Origin: Halobacteria archaeon
GTDB taxonomy: Archaea; Halobacteriota; Syntropharchaeia; Alkanophagales; Methanospirareceae
DNA length: 13,386 nt
Direction of reading: 5' to 3'
Assembly (NCBI GenBank): GCA_029932715.1
Contig: JAOZPO010000019.1
Location: forward strand, 1-13,386
The notes beneath the pieces are model-generated. The model was given only the letters and a program-made list of their open reading frames with translations, was not told the origin of the DNA and did not search any database. A program made the position numbers and the translations under genes. Below are positions 7,642 through 13,386 of this stretch, piece after piece (position 1 is the stretch's first letter; the number at the start of each line of letters is the position of its first letter).

Positions 7642-7647
7642 GGTGAT
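7642..7647 (+). promoter_or_regulatory. Shine-Dalgarno site of the ureohydrolase gene
   Basis: GGTGAT lies five bases before the ATG at 7653 and is a good match to the archaeal 16S rRNA tail. It fixes the start. A TATA-like CTATTTATTG at about 7615-7624 lies 29-38 bp before the ATG, so the gene may be transcribed separately from XPB with a leader of a few bases, or by read-through. Confidence 0.55.
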
Positions 7648-7652
7648 GCTAA

Positions 7653-8486
7653 ATGAAATTATCCGGCTCGCTATCCGCTGCGGACAAGCTAAAAGCGGAT
7701 TATGAACTATTTGGCGTACCTTCTGACAGAAACGCAGTAAAAAGGGGTGCAAGGGACGGTCCAGAGGCGATAAGAAAGGCATCGCAGCGGCTTGAAACTT
7801 TACTATGGCATCGCAAGCACGAGGTATCGGATATACGGTATTACGATTGTGGTGATGTTAACATAGACTCAGTACGGACTCTTGAATTAAACAGAAGGAA
7901 GAAGATATTTCTCGGCGGTGACCATTCCATATCCTTCCCCCTGCTCCAGTATCTCTTCGATAGGAATGCGGTAGAGGAGATAATAGCTATAGATGCACAT
8001 GCGGATTTCAGGGATACGTATAAGAGCAATAGGTTTTCTAACGCCTGTGTGATGCGCAGGATAGCGGAATTGATAGGGTTTGAGAACGTGACAGAGATAG
8101 GCGTCCGGTCTTCTTCTGTGGATGAGTATGAGTTCATAAAGAGCAATATAACGATTTACGATGCGGAGACGCTGACAGAGAAAGGAGTAGAATACGTGTT
8201 AGAAGCGCTAAGAGGAGAAAAAGAGAAGACGTATCTTTCTGTTGATATTGATGTGCTCGATCCCAGCATAGCACCGGGCGTAGAACATCCGGAACCGTGC
8301 GGGATGTCGCTTGAGACTTTGATTTCACTGATACATGGTATAATAATGAGGAGGGATGTAGTTGCAAGTGACGTGGTGGAGCTAAACCCGAAGCGGGATT
8401 ACCGTAATGGAATTACAAGTATTAACGCCGCAAGAGTGGTATTTGAAATATTAGCGTGCTACTGTGAGAGGGATAATTGCTTGTGA
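7653..8486 (+). CDS. speB: Agmatinase-like ureohydrolase (arginase family)
   Basis: The family hydrolyses guanidino compounds to urea and an amine; agmatinase gives putrescine for polyamine synthesis, using two manganese ions. The 277 residues carry the metal ligands: His91 in FLGGDHS, Asp114, His116 and Asp118 in IDAHADFRD, and Asp198 and Asp200 in LSVDIDVLDP. Other family marks are GARDGPEAIR at about 32-41 and VVELNPKRD near the end. One departure stands out: the block after the second metal motif reads RFSNACVMRRI where most agmatinases have SHA-x-VMRR. A usually conserved catalytic histidine is thus Asn130. The codon is AAC, one base from CAC. The enzyme may have altered activity or another guanidine substrate. 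The length is slightly short for the family but complete. The gene follows XPB by 51 bp; no functional link is obvious. The symbol is for the family, not a proven substrate. Confidence 0.85.
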   Translation: MKLSGSLSAADKLKADYELFGVPSDRNAVKRGARDGPEAIRKASQRLETLLWHRKHEVSDIRYYDCGDVNIDSVRTLELNRRKKIFLGGDHSISFPLLQYLFDRNAVEEIIAIDAHADFRDTYKSNRFSNACVMRRIAELIGFENVTEIGVRSSSVDEYEFIKSNITIYDAETLTEKGVEYVLEALRGEKEKTYLSVDIDVLDPSIAPGVEHPEPCGMSLETLISLIHGIIMRRDVVASDVVELNPKRDYRNGITSINAARVVFEILACYCERDNCL

Positions 8487-8726
8487 GGCTGAGGTATGCA
8501 CGTTACCCATGGAGTTGTATTTATTTAGCTCCTTTTTGTAGCAGACTAAGAATGGGGCGATTGCTCGCCGCTCCTCGCCTCAGAATGGTACGTGAACCCC
8601 TCATAACGCTTGATTACGCGGTGAACAAAACCGTCTACAACGAGAAGCTTAAATCGTGCTCAGGATTAAAATTTTTCCGTTGCCTATCAAAAATCCACCG
8701 AATTATGATCAGATGCGAGTTGTTGG
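8487..8726. other. Gene-free convergent spacer with a hairpin element
   Basis: This 240-bp stretch separates two convergent genes. An open frame crosses it on the plus strand but overlaps the end of the ureohydrolase gene, has no homology I recognise and an unnatural-looking composition, so I do not call a gene. It contains a TATA-like run (GTATTTATTTAG) at about 8517-8528, and just after it the hairpin element described separately. TTGTAG at 8536-8541 could pair with CTACAA at 8635-8640 around that element, which would fit a structured RNA of about 105 bases, but chance pairing is possible. Confidence 0.5.
8541..8569 (+). repeat. Hairpin repeat element, copy 1
   Basis: The block starts GCAGACTAAGAATGGGG (8541-8557) and runs into a hairpin with stem GGCGA at 8556-8560, loop TTGC, and TCGCC at 8565-8569. 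A second copy at 13093-13124 has 16 of these 17 bases identical, followed by a hairpin in the same place whose stem is GGTGA/TCACC. One C-G pair is therefore replaced by T-A with pairing kept. Both copies are on the plus strand, between genes and after a plus-strand gene end. It may be a dispersed non-coding RNA, a processing or termination element, or a small mobile-element remnant. Confidence 0.5.
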
Positions 8727-9242
8727 TTAAAAGACAAGCGACAATAACAACGTGAATGTCAGGAACCAGCAGGAAATAGTCATAAATCCGATATAAAGCC
8801 AATCCTTCGCTCCCTCTATCTCCATGTGCAAGCGTGGGTATGCAAATTTCTGGATCATGACTATAAGTATGGCAATGAGCAACCAGTCGGAGGATACAGG
8901 ACTTGCGTAAATACTCAGTTTCCCCGCATTCTCTTTTATGATGTAGGTACTATTGTTCTCTTCATCTGTTAGCAACCACTTGCCTGTGCCTTTGTTCTCA
9001 ATAGTGGCATTTTCCGCGAGTGGGGTTCCTTTGATCTCAAACTGATTGAACAAATTATCAGGAACGGTACCGTTATCCATGTTCTGTTTTGCCACACCAT
9101 TATCACAGACAAGATACGGATTAGATATGAATATTGTAAAACATATAATGCCAGCGATAATACCGAATATAAGAGGAATCATTGTCTTTTTCAAGCCTTG
9201 CTCATAATTTGCCTTCTCCTTTTCTTTTCCGTCTTTCTTCAT
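8727..9242 (-). CDS. Small archaeal membrane protein with three helices (possibly EMC6-like)
   Basis: The 171-residue product has a charged lysine-rich N-terminus and a helix at about 21-41. A polar outer segment follows at about 44-115, with asparagine-rich NAT and NST sequons that could be glycosylated. Two further helices lie at about 118-135 and 148-170. The C-terminal helical hairpin, DWLLIAILIVMIQKFAYPRL then GAKDWLYIGFMTISCWFLTF, looks like a conserved archaeal membrane family that I recall as EMC6-like, related to a subunit of the ER membrane protein insertion complex. I am not sure of this. If right, it would help insert membrane proteins. The ATG at 9240-9242 has a TATA box 21-27 bp upstream, which predicts a leaderless mRNA. 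The gene lies downstream of cdhA on the same strand, where cdhB might have been expected, and it ends in TAA. Confidence 0.65.
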   Translation of the reverse strand: MKKDGKEKEKANYEQGLKKTMIPLIFGIIAGIICFTIFISNPYLVCDNGVAKQNMDNGTVPDNLFNQFEIKGTPLAENATIENKGTGKWLLTDEENNSTYIIKENAGKLSIYASPVSSDWLLIAILIVMIQKFAYPRLHMEIEGAKDWLYIGFMTISCWFLTFTLLLSLVF

Positions 9243-9261
9243 GGCTTTTTTTTCAACTCAA

Positions 9262-9269
9262 TCTATAAA
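9262..9269 (-). promoter_or_regulatory. TATA box of the three-helix membrane protein gene
   Basis: On the minus strand CTTTATAG is centred about 24 bp before the ATG at 9242, as expected for a leaderless archaeal transcript. A second AT-rich stretch (CTTATATAG) lies near 9279-9287. The promoter suggests transcription independent of cdhA, whose stop codon is 78 bp upstream. Confidence 0.5.
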
Positions 9270-9320
9270 GGGATTCGCTATATAAGTTATCTCGTTTTTT
9301 TATATGTATTATATACTCGT

Positions 9321-11843
9321 TCAGCTTTCTGACTCATCACCAGAGCGAGAGATCAACCTCGGCACGAGTGTCGAATACCTACCCAGTTGTATCCCGTATT
9401 TTTCGTTATACTCGTGCATCTCCATCAGTTCGCCAGACCTGTGCCGTGCCTTCTTTATTCGCGTTCCCTCTATCTCCCACCCGTGCTCTTCTTCCAGCTT
9501 CTTCAACAACTCCATCCGTCGCATCACGTGCAATTCCTGCTCGGACCGCACATACAAATGCCAATCATCTGAATAGTCACCGAAGAACTCTTTATATGCT
9601 TCGTTCTCGGCTTCTAAACTCGCCAATCGCGGGTCCCGTAACGCAAGAGGTCGGTGCAACAACTTAGCACACATCGCAATCGCCTCCTCTTTCGTATCTA
9701 CCGGCACGAGCATGTGCACGGGACATGGCTCAACCTCTTTCTTCTCTCCCGTGACACCGTCATACATCCACCACTTGCTCCTGTCGTCTTTATCGCCCAG
9801 GAGATATCGCTTGAACTTGAACCCCGAAGGTCCAACCACTACCGGTATGCCCGACCGCACGAGCCCGGAAGCCACAGAATACAGCGTCTCTGTCGCGGCA
9901 CCCCAGATTAATACTACCACCGGCAGCCTCGCATATAGATAATCAGCAATCTGCGTCCAGTTTGCCTTTGGTGTGTATGCACTACCTACCAGTGCACCAC
10001 GATAAATCGCCGAAGGTACATGCGACATGGCTGTGCAGCCGCCGAAATTCACCAGCCCCTTTAAAACGCCCGCTGCTATGTACTGCTCAAATAAAAACTT
10101 CTGCTCTTCCTCATCGAAATATTTCGCAACGTCCGCAGCGACACATCCAGACACACACACGAGATAGTTCCGGTCCAGGAAATATCGCGTCATATCCACC
10201 ACTTCACGTTCCGAACCCGGATAATTACCACAGCCAATAATGTTAACCATTCCGGGACCGTTTCCACCGAGTATAACCCCAAAAGTCAGGTCACGCCACT
10301 CTAATTCGGACATGGGTCCCCTACCGGCACGCATAAGGTATTTATCGCCCTTTATTCTGCCAAGAATGGCTGCCGCGCTTATAGTTAAATCTAGTATGCG
10401 AATACCCTCAGGACATGCTCTTTCGCACTTACCACAGAACACACAATCTTCGTAAACATCCGCAAGCGGTTCAAGATTAGTTTTTGCCGCTGCCATCGCT
10501 TTACTTATTACTAATTTACTGGGGCATGTCTCAAAACAGGAGTCACATGATTTGCATTGCAACGCGGCATTCTTCAGCTCGGTTTCCGGCATTAAATAGC
10601 TCTCTTTGCGGTTGCCGCTCTTATTTAGCTTATCAGCTAATTTTACTGCTAATTCGCCCGCTTTCTCTGGTTTTGTTATCCGCACACCCGGCAAGTCCTC
10701 CTCTATTATAGCTGCGAGTACGTCTTCTACGGAATCATCAGTTCGATCTTCTAAACCCTTAATTGGTGCGTATCCTGATGCTATCACTTTTGCATCCACC
10801 CGCTTTGCTTCCGCCAGGACATCAAACCATGAACATAAGTCACTAACCACAATGACATCGGGAATACCCGCTCTTATCACTTTCCTCGCCTTTACACCTG
10901 ACGTAATGATTTTAGCTCCTTTATAAAACCGCGGGATGTCGTGCCCAACTGCACCCACGCCACAAATTTCTATCTCTTCTTCTCTATTTTCACGTTTCAC
11001 CTGCTCGACTGCGAACCACGCGGACAGGAAATTATTGCCAATGAATACTACTACTGGCTTACTTGTATCCGCTGCACCCATACCAACCTGGATATCAACC
11101 GGTGGGAACTCCGGGTACTCAGTTGCAGGGTGTTTACCAGCATTGAGGAACTCAAAGCAGCACATCTTTATGCTTTCTGTAAGTTCCATTGCGAGGAACG
11201 TAAGTGAGCCCGCATGTAGCGCTTTCTCCTCCATTTCTGCTTCGCTTTCGTTACCGAAGTAAGCAGCGAGCAGCAGCTCGGACAACTGCGACTCAGCATA
11301 AGATAACGCTCTGCCGGTGTCACCTAAATTCTTTGTGTAAAAACCCGTCAGCATGGACGTGTTCATCGTGGGATACGTGATTGAGTGCCCCATATCTATT
11401 GTCTTATCCGCACCAAACCGTGATAACGCGAAGTCAAACAAACCTCTTGCAACTGTTAATTGCGTGGCTAAACCTTTACAAGCCTCTTGTAAGCTTATCT
11501 TCGCTTGATACGAGTCCCCCAAATCCAGACCACACAAACCCTTGCCTTCTTTATTCTGACTAATACTACATGGACCCTGCGTGCAATCGTCACATTCAGT
11601 CTTTATGTTCATATATAGTGGATAATATCGCTCTAAAAGCACGTTATCCCATTCTGCAATATCCGCTGCGTGTGCATATATGTTTAACTTTGGCTTCCAC
11701 TGTTTCAGCCTCCGCTCGCCTATCTCTTGCAGTATATCCTCAGCGATTTCTTCTATCTCTTCGCCTCTTAGGTTGCATACTGCGTCATCAAGTAATATCT
11801 CAACTGCCCCTACTTTCACTGATCTTCTATTCTCTTCCGGCAT
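9321..11843 (-). CDS. cdhA: CO dehydrogenase/acetyl-CoA synthase complex, alpha subunit CdhA
   Basis: CdhA is the nickel-iron CO dehydrogenase of the archaeal ACDS complex. It interconverts CO2 and CO with ferredoxin for acetyl-CoA synthesis or breakdown. The 840-residue product is close to the family's roughly 780-810. Cluster motifs come in order: ECDDCTQGPCS with GLCG (Cys84, 87, 92, 104) for the B/D clusters. Two ferredoxin motifs follow, CKSCDSCFETCP (430-441) and CVFCGKCERACP (467-478), the extra clusters that mark the archaeal alpha subunit. Likely C-cluster ligands include Cys294 in ICGVGAVGHD, Cys538 in IIGCGNYPG, Cys567 in VSGCVAAD and Cys603 in FGGCTAMSH. The ATG at 11841-11843 is chosen because the protein resembles the family only from MPEENRRSVKVGAVEILL onward; the open frame runs 37 codons further into the shared promoter. 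cdhB, C, D and E are not beside it, which is unusual. The gene ends in TGA. Confidence 0.96.
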   Translation of the reverse strand: MPEENRRSVKVGAVEILLDDAVCNLRGEEIEEIAEDILQEIGERRLKQWKPKLNIYAHAADIAEWDNVLLERYYPLYMNIKTECDDCTQGPCSISQNKEGKGLCGLDLGDSYQAKISLQEACKGLATQLTVARGLFDFALSRFGADKTIDMGHSITYPTMNTSMLTGFYTKNLGDTGRALSYAESQLSELLLAAYFGNESEAEMEEKALHAGSLTFLAMELTESIKMCCFEFLNAGKHPATEYPEFPPVDIQVGMGAADTSKPVVVFIGNNFLSAWFAVEQVKRENREEEIEICGVGAVGHDIPRFYKGAKIITSGVKARKVIRAGIPDVIVVSDLCSWFDVLAEAKRVDAKVIASGYAPIKGLEDRTDDSVEDVLAAIIEEDLPGVRITKPEKAGELAVKLADKLNKSGNRKESYLMPETELKNAALQCKSCDSCFETCPSKLVISKAMAAAKTNLEPLADVYEDCVFCGKCERACPEGIRILDLTISAAAILGRIKGDKYLMRAGRGPMSELEWRDLTFGVILGGNGPGMVNIIGCGNYPGSEREVVDMTRYFLDRNYLVCVSGCVAADVAKYFDEEEQKFLFEQYIAAGVLKGLVNFGGCTAMSHVPSAIYRGALVGSAYTPKANWTQIADYLYARLPVVVLIWGAATETLYSVASGLVRSGIPVVVGPSGFKFKRYLLGDKDDRSKWWMYDGVTGEKKEVEPCPVHMLVPVDTKEEAIAMCAKLLHRPLALRDPRLASLEAENEAYKEFFGDYSDDWHLYVRSEQELHVMRRMELLKKLEEEHGWEIEGTRIKKARHRSGELMEMHEYNEKYGIQLGRYSTLVPRLISRSGDESES

Positions 11844-11934
11844 CTTGCTCTTACTTTCATGTACTTCTTTGAGACATAAATTAAATGATTTTTCCTTTTC
11901 TTCCAAACCAACAATATATATATATATACAAATC
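11844..11934. promoter_or_regulatory. Divergent promoter of cdhA and RaSEA with an AT dinucleotide run
   Basis: The 91-bp spacer contains an alternating AT run at about 11913-11929. On the plus strand it ends only a few bases before the RaSEA ATG at 11935, and its left end lies at the usual TATA distance for a leaderless transcript. On the minus strand the same run could serve cdhA with a leader of about 45 bases. A second minus-strand candidate, TTTAATTTATG at about 11876-11887, would give a short leader. The dinucleotide run could vary in length by slippage. Confidence 0.5.
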
Positions 11935-12903
11935 ATGATCTCAGCAAAGAGCAAGAAACCAGTAGCAGCATGGCTCTCTTATGATTATTTTAAAGAAGAG
12001 CAAAGAGCGATAAAGTGCCTGACCGTGATTTTAAGAACCACCGGCTGCTATTGGCGTAAATGCCGTATGTGTGGCTTCTGGCATGAATCCGCAGATGTAA
12101 CGCAGGCAGACATCTTAGCTCAACTGGAACATTCGTTACGAAACAGCCCTGGCGATGATTTTATACTCAAGATATTCACCTCCGGCAGTTTCCTGGACGA
12201 ACGCGAAATATCGCGCAATACCAGACGGGAGATAGCTGCAATGGTGAAGGCGCGGAAAGAGATAAGGAAGCTAATAGTAGAGACAAGACCAGAATTTATG
12301 AACAAGGCAAGAATCGAGGATTTGAACAGCATCGAGCACCTTGAAATCGCTATCGGGTTAGAGACAGCAGATGATTTCATCAGGTCGAACTACATAAACA
12401 AGGGGTTCTCCTTTGACAATTACAGAACAGCAGCAGAAATAGCGAACGAATGCGGCGCCACAGTAAAAACGTATTTATTACTCAAACCACCTTTTGTATC
12501 AGAAAAGAGGGCTATTGAAGACGTTATAAAATCCGCAGAGCTTGTTTACCCTTATAGCACAACAATATCGTTGAACCTCTGTAATGTGCAAAAATACACT
12601 CAGTTGGAGTATTTATGGACTAAAAAGTACTACCGACCACCGTGGCTCTGGAGCGCGATAGAAGCGATAAAGGGGATAAAGAGAAACCATGAGATTGTGG
12701 TGATGTCCGACCCCGTGGGTGCTGGGCATATCCGTGGACCGCACAATTGTGGCTCCTGCGATTCGACCGTGAAAGAAGCAATACAGAACTTCAATGTGAC
12801 ACAGGACTTGAGCGTATTCGACTGCATGTATTGTGACTGCAAGGCGGTGTGGCATACGGTGCTACGGTTCGATAAGTTCCTGTTCGGCTCTGAACCCGTG
12901 TAG
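11935..12903 (+). CDS. Archaeosine biosynthesis radical SAM protein RaSEA
   Basis: RaSEA works with ArcS to turn lysine-charged preQ0 at position 15 of archaeal tRNA into archaeosine (G+), by radical cleavage that leaves the formamidine group. The 322-residue product has the radical-SAM cluster motif CYWRKCRMCGF with Cys38, Cys43 and Cys46, a CX4CX2C spacing typical of this family and unlike the common CX3CX2C. Other matches are FTSGSFLDERE (81-91), VETRPEF (115-121), IAIGLETADD (138-147), KTYLLLKPPFVSE (178-190) and the C-terminal cysteine block GPHNCGSCD with CMYCDC (about 268-302). The last could bind a further metal. The ATG at 11935 follows the AT-rich promoter; the frame is open further upstream but overlaps cdhA antisense. 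The gene ends with TAG. arcS and tgtA are not in view. Confidence 0.9.
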   Translation: MISAKSKKPVAAWLSYDYFKEEQRAIKCLTVILRTTGCYWRKCRMCGFWHESADVTQADILAQLEHSLRNSPGDDFILKIFTSGSFLDEREISRNTRREIAAMVKARKEIRKLIVETRPEFMNKARIEDLNSIEHLEIAIGLETADDFIRSNYINKGFSFDNYRTAAEIANECGATVKTYLLLKPPFVSEKRAIEDVIKSAELVYPYSTTISLNLCNVQKYTQLEYLWTKKYYRPPWLWSAIEAIKGIKRNHEIVVMSDPVGAGHIRGPHNCGSCDSTVKEAIQNFNVTQDLSVFDCMYCDCKAVWHTVLRFDKFLFGSEPV

Positions 12904-13207
12904 AAAGACTGCGCGGTCAATAAATTGGAACCAGAATAGATAATGCCGGCGGAGATGCTCGTGCACTTGAAAGAGCGGATAAATTGCAATCATGTTTGTT
13001 CGGTTAAGTATAGCCAACCATTTTGGTCTAAGGCGTATCAACCCCTTTTCGCTTATCGTAATTTACAACTCTTACCACGCATTATACTCTTCGCAGATTA
13101 AGAATGGGGTGAGACTTTCACCTCACACCGCTCAAGCATTTCATAACCCTTTCTGTATCGGGCAGCAGTTTGTTTCTGTGGCAAATTAACACAGTGAAAA
13201 GAACGTA
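12904..13207. other. 304-bp gene-free spacer with the second hairpin element
   Basis: Between the RaSEA stop and the SagB-type start I see no convincing gene. The RaSEA frame beyond its TAG meets a second TAG at 12937-12939 and then stays open to a TAA at 13099-13101. A separate plus-strand frame of 65 codons runs from 12992 to 13189. Neither has a recognised domain, a good ribosome site or a natural-looking protein composition. The stretch has no tRNA-like cloverleaf that I can fold. Its only clear structure is the repeat and hairpin at 13093-13124. Confidence 0.5.
13093..13124 (+). repeat. Hairpin repeat element, copy 2
   Basis: GCAGATTAAGAATGGGG (13093-13109) matches copy 1 at 16 of 17 bases. 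The hairpin stem is GGGGTGA (13106-13112) with TCACCTC (13118-13124) around the loop GACTT: seven pairs including one G-T. The stem differs from copy 1 by a compensated pair. After both hairpins a CATAAC block occurs (8602-8607 and 13142-13147), but at different distances, so the likeness fades downstream. A TATA-like CATTATACTC lies just upstream at about 13079-13089. Confidence 0.5.
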
Positions 13208-13386
13208 ATGCCTAATATAGAAGCATGGGAAAGGATAAAACTTCCTGAGCCCAAATGTGAGAGCAGTACATCGGTAGAAGAGGTGTCATCAAAACGGAGA
13301 TCAATAAGGACTTATTCGGGTAAGGATTTAAGCATGTAGGAGCTATCACAGTTACTTTGGGCTGCACAAGGAATTACAGGTAAAGT
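13208..13386 (+). pseudogene. SagB-type nitroreductase/dehydrogenase, interrupted by in-frame TAG (3' end outside window)
   Basis: SagB-type enzymes are FMN-dependent oxidoreductases of the nitroreductase superfamily; relatives oxidise azoline rings in peptide natural products, but most archaeal members have no known substrate. The frame from the ATG at 13208 reads IKLPEPKCESSTSVEEVSSK, then the FMN-phosphate motif KRRSIRTYS (residues 29-37), then GKDLSM, a TAG at 13337-13339, and ELSQLLWAAQGITGK to the window end. The text on both sides of the TAG is family-like without any frame change, where relatives have EE or LEELSQLLWAAQGIT. A single GAG-to-TAG change explains it. The gene is thus either dead, or read through, for example by pyrrolysine or another suppressor. 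No downstream start could restore the FMN motif. The family is clear, the state of the gene is not. Confidence 0.75.

Noticed and set aside
8487..8726. C/D box or H/ACA guide RNA in the gene-free spacers
   Set aside because: I found no well-placed C (RTGATGA) with D (CTGA) boxes and no clear H/ACA hairpin with a 3' ACA in either spacer.
8477..8755. Plus-strand open frame of 92 codons between the ureohydrolase and the membrane protein gene
   Set aside because: It overlaps the ends of both neighbours, has no recognised domain and contains the hairpin element; its composition does not look like a protein.
9304..11563. Several plus-strand open frames opposite cdhA
   Set aside because: They are antisense shadows of a well-conserved coding gene, with no domain of their own.
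11844..11954. Longer N-terminus for CdhA
   Set aside because: It would translate the AT run as IYIYIV and cross the promoter of RaSEA; family likeness begins only after the ATG at 11843.
12940..13098. Extension of RaSEA through its TAG stop, or a small separate gene
   Set aside because: RaSEA looks complete at the first TAG, and the extension would have to cross two TAG codons and has no family resemblance.
12992..13189. Plus-strand open frame of 65 codons between RaSEA and the SagB-type gene
   Set aside because: It has no ribosome site, no recognised domain, and covers the second hairpin element; chance frames of this size are common.
1..13386. CRISPR array, insertion sequence, rRNA or tRNA gene
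   Set aside because: I saw no regularly spaced direct repeats, no transposase-like protein or terminal inverted repeats, and no foldable tRNA or rRNA segment.

Overview
The window looks like a piece of a euryarchaeal chromosome from an anaerobe of the methanogen/methanotroph kind, quite possibly ANME-1 (Methanophagales). The signs are an archaeal CO dehydrogenase/acetyl-CoA synthase alpha subunit (CdhA), diphthamide synthase Dph2, an archaeosine radical-SAM enzyme (RaSEA), and promoters in which a TATA-like box lies about 20-30 bp before the start codon, which suggests many leaderless or short-leader mRNAs. The lineage is inferred from gene content only.

Layout. Left edge, minus strand: a truncated ubiX (prenyl-FMN synthase) and dph2. 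A 54-bp AT-rich promoter region divides dph2 from a plus-strand gene for a membrane-anchored thioredoxin-fold protein with a CGHC active site. From about 2.47 to 5.77 kb is a minus-strand three-gene cluster. In transcription order it holds a 665-residue winged-helix/XPB-N-terminal-like/WYL protein, a 260-residue protein with kleisin-like features, and a 171-residue tandem winged-helix protein that resembles the MAGE/Nse3 branch of the KITE family. Divergent from this cluster is an XPB/Ssl2 helicase gene, followed on the plus strand by a ureohydrolase (agmatinase-like) gene.

From 8.49 to 8.73 kb there is a gene-free stretch with a small hairpin element. Then come, on the minus strand, a small three-helix membrane protein and a complete cdhA without its usual cdhB neighbour. 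cdhA shares a short promoter region, containing an AT dinucleotide run, with the plus-strand RaSEA gene. A second 304-bp gene-free stretch carries a related copy of the hairpin element. The right edge holds the start of a SagB-type nitroreductase gene that is interrupted by an in-frame TAG codon.

How the genes fit together. The most striking part is 2.47-7.60 kb. The XPB helicase and the protein encoded divergently from it share a homologous domain, which recalls the XPB-p52 pairing of TFIIH and the bacterial XPB-neighbour arrangement. That partner gene sits in a likely operon with two SMC-accessory-like proteins. This suggests a DNA-opening or DNA-loop-handling module for repair, transcription or defence. 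No SMC ATPase and no Bax1-type nuclease lies in the window. The other genes are mostly housekeeping: translation-factor and tRNA modification, cofactor synthesis, and the Wood-Ljungdahl pathway.
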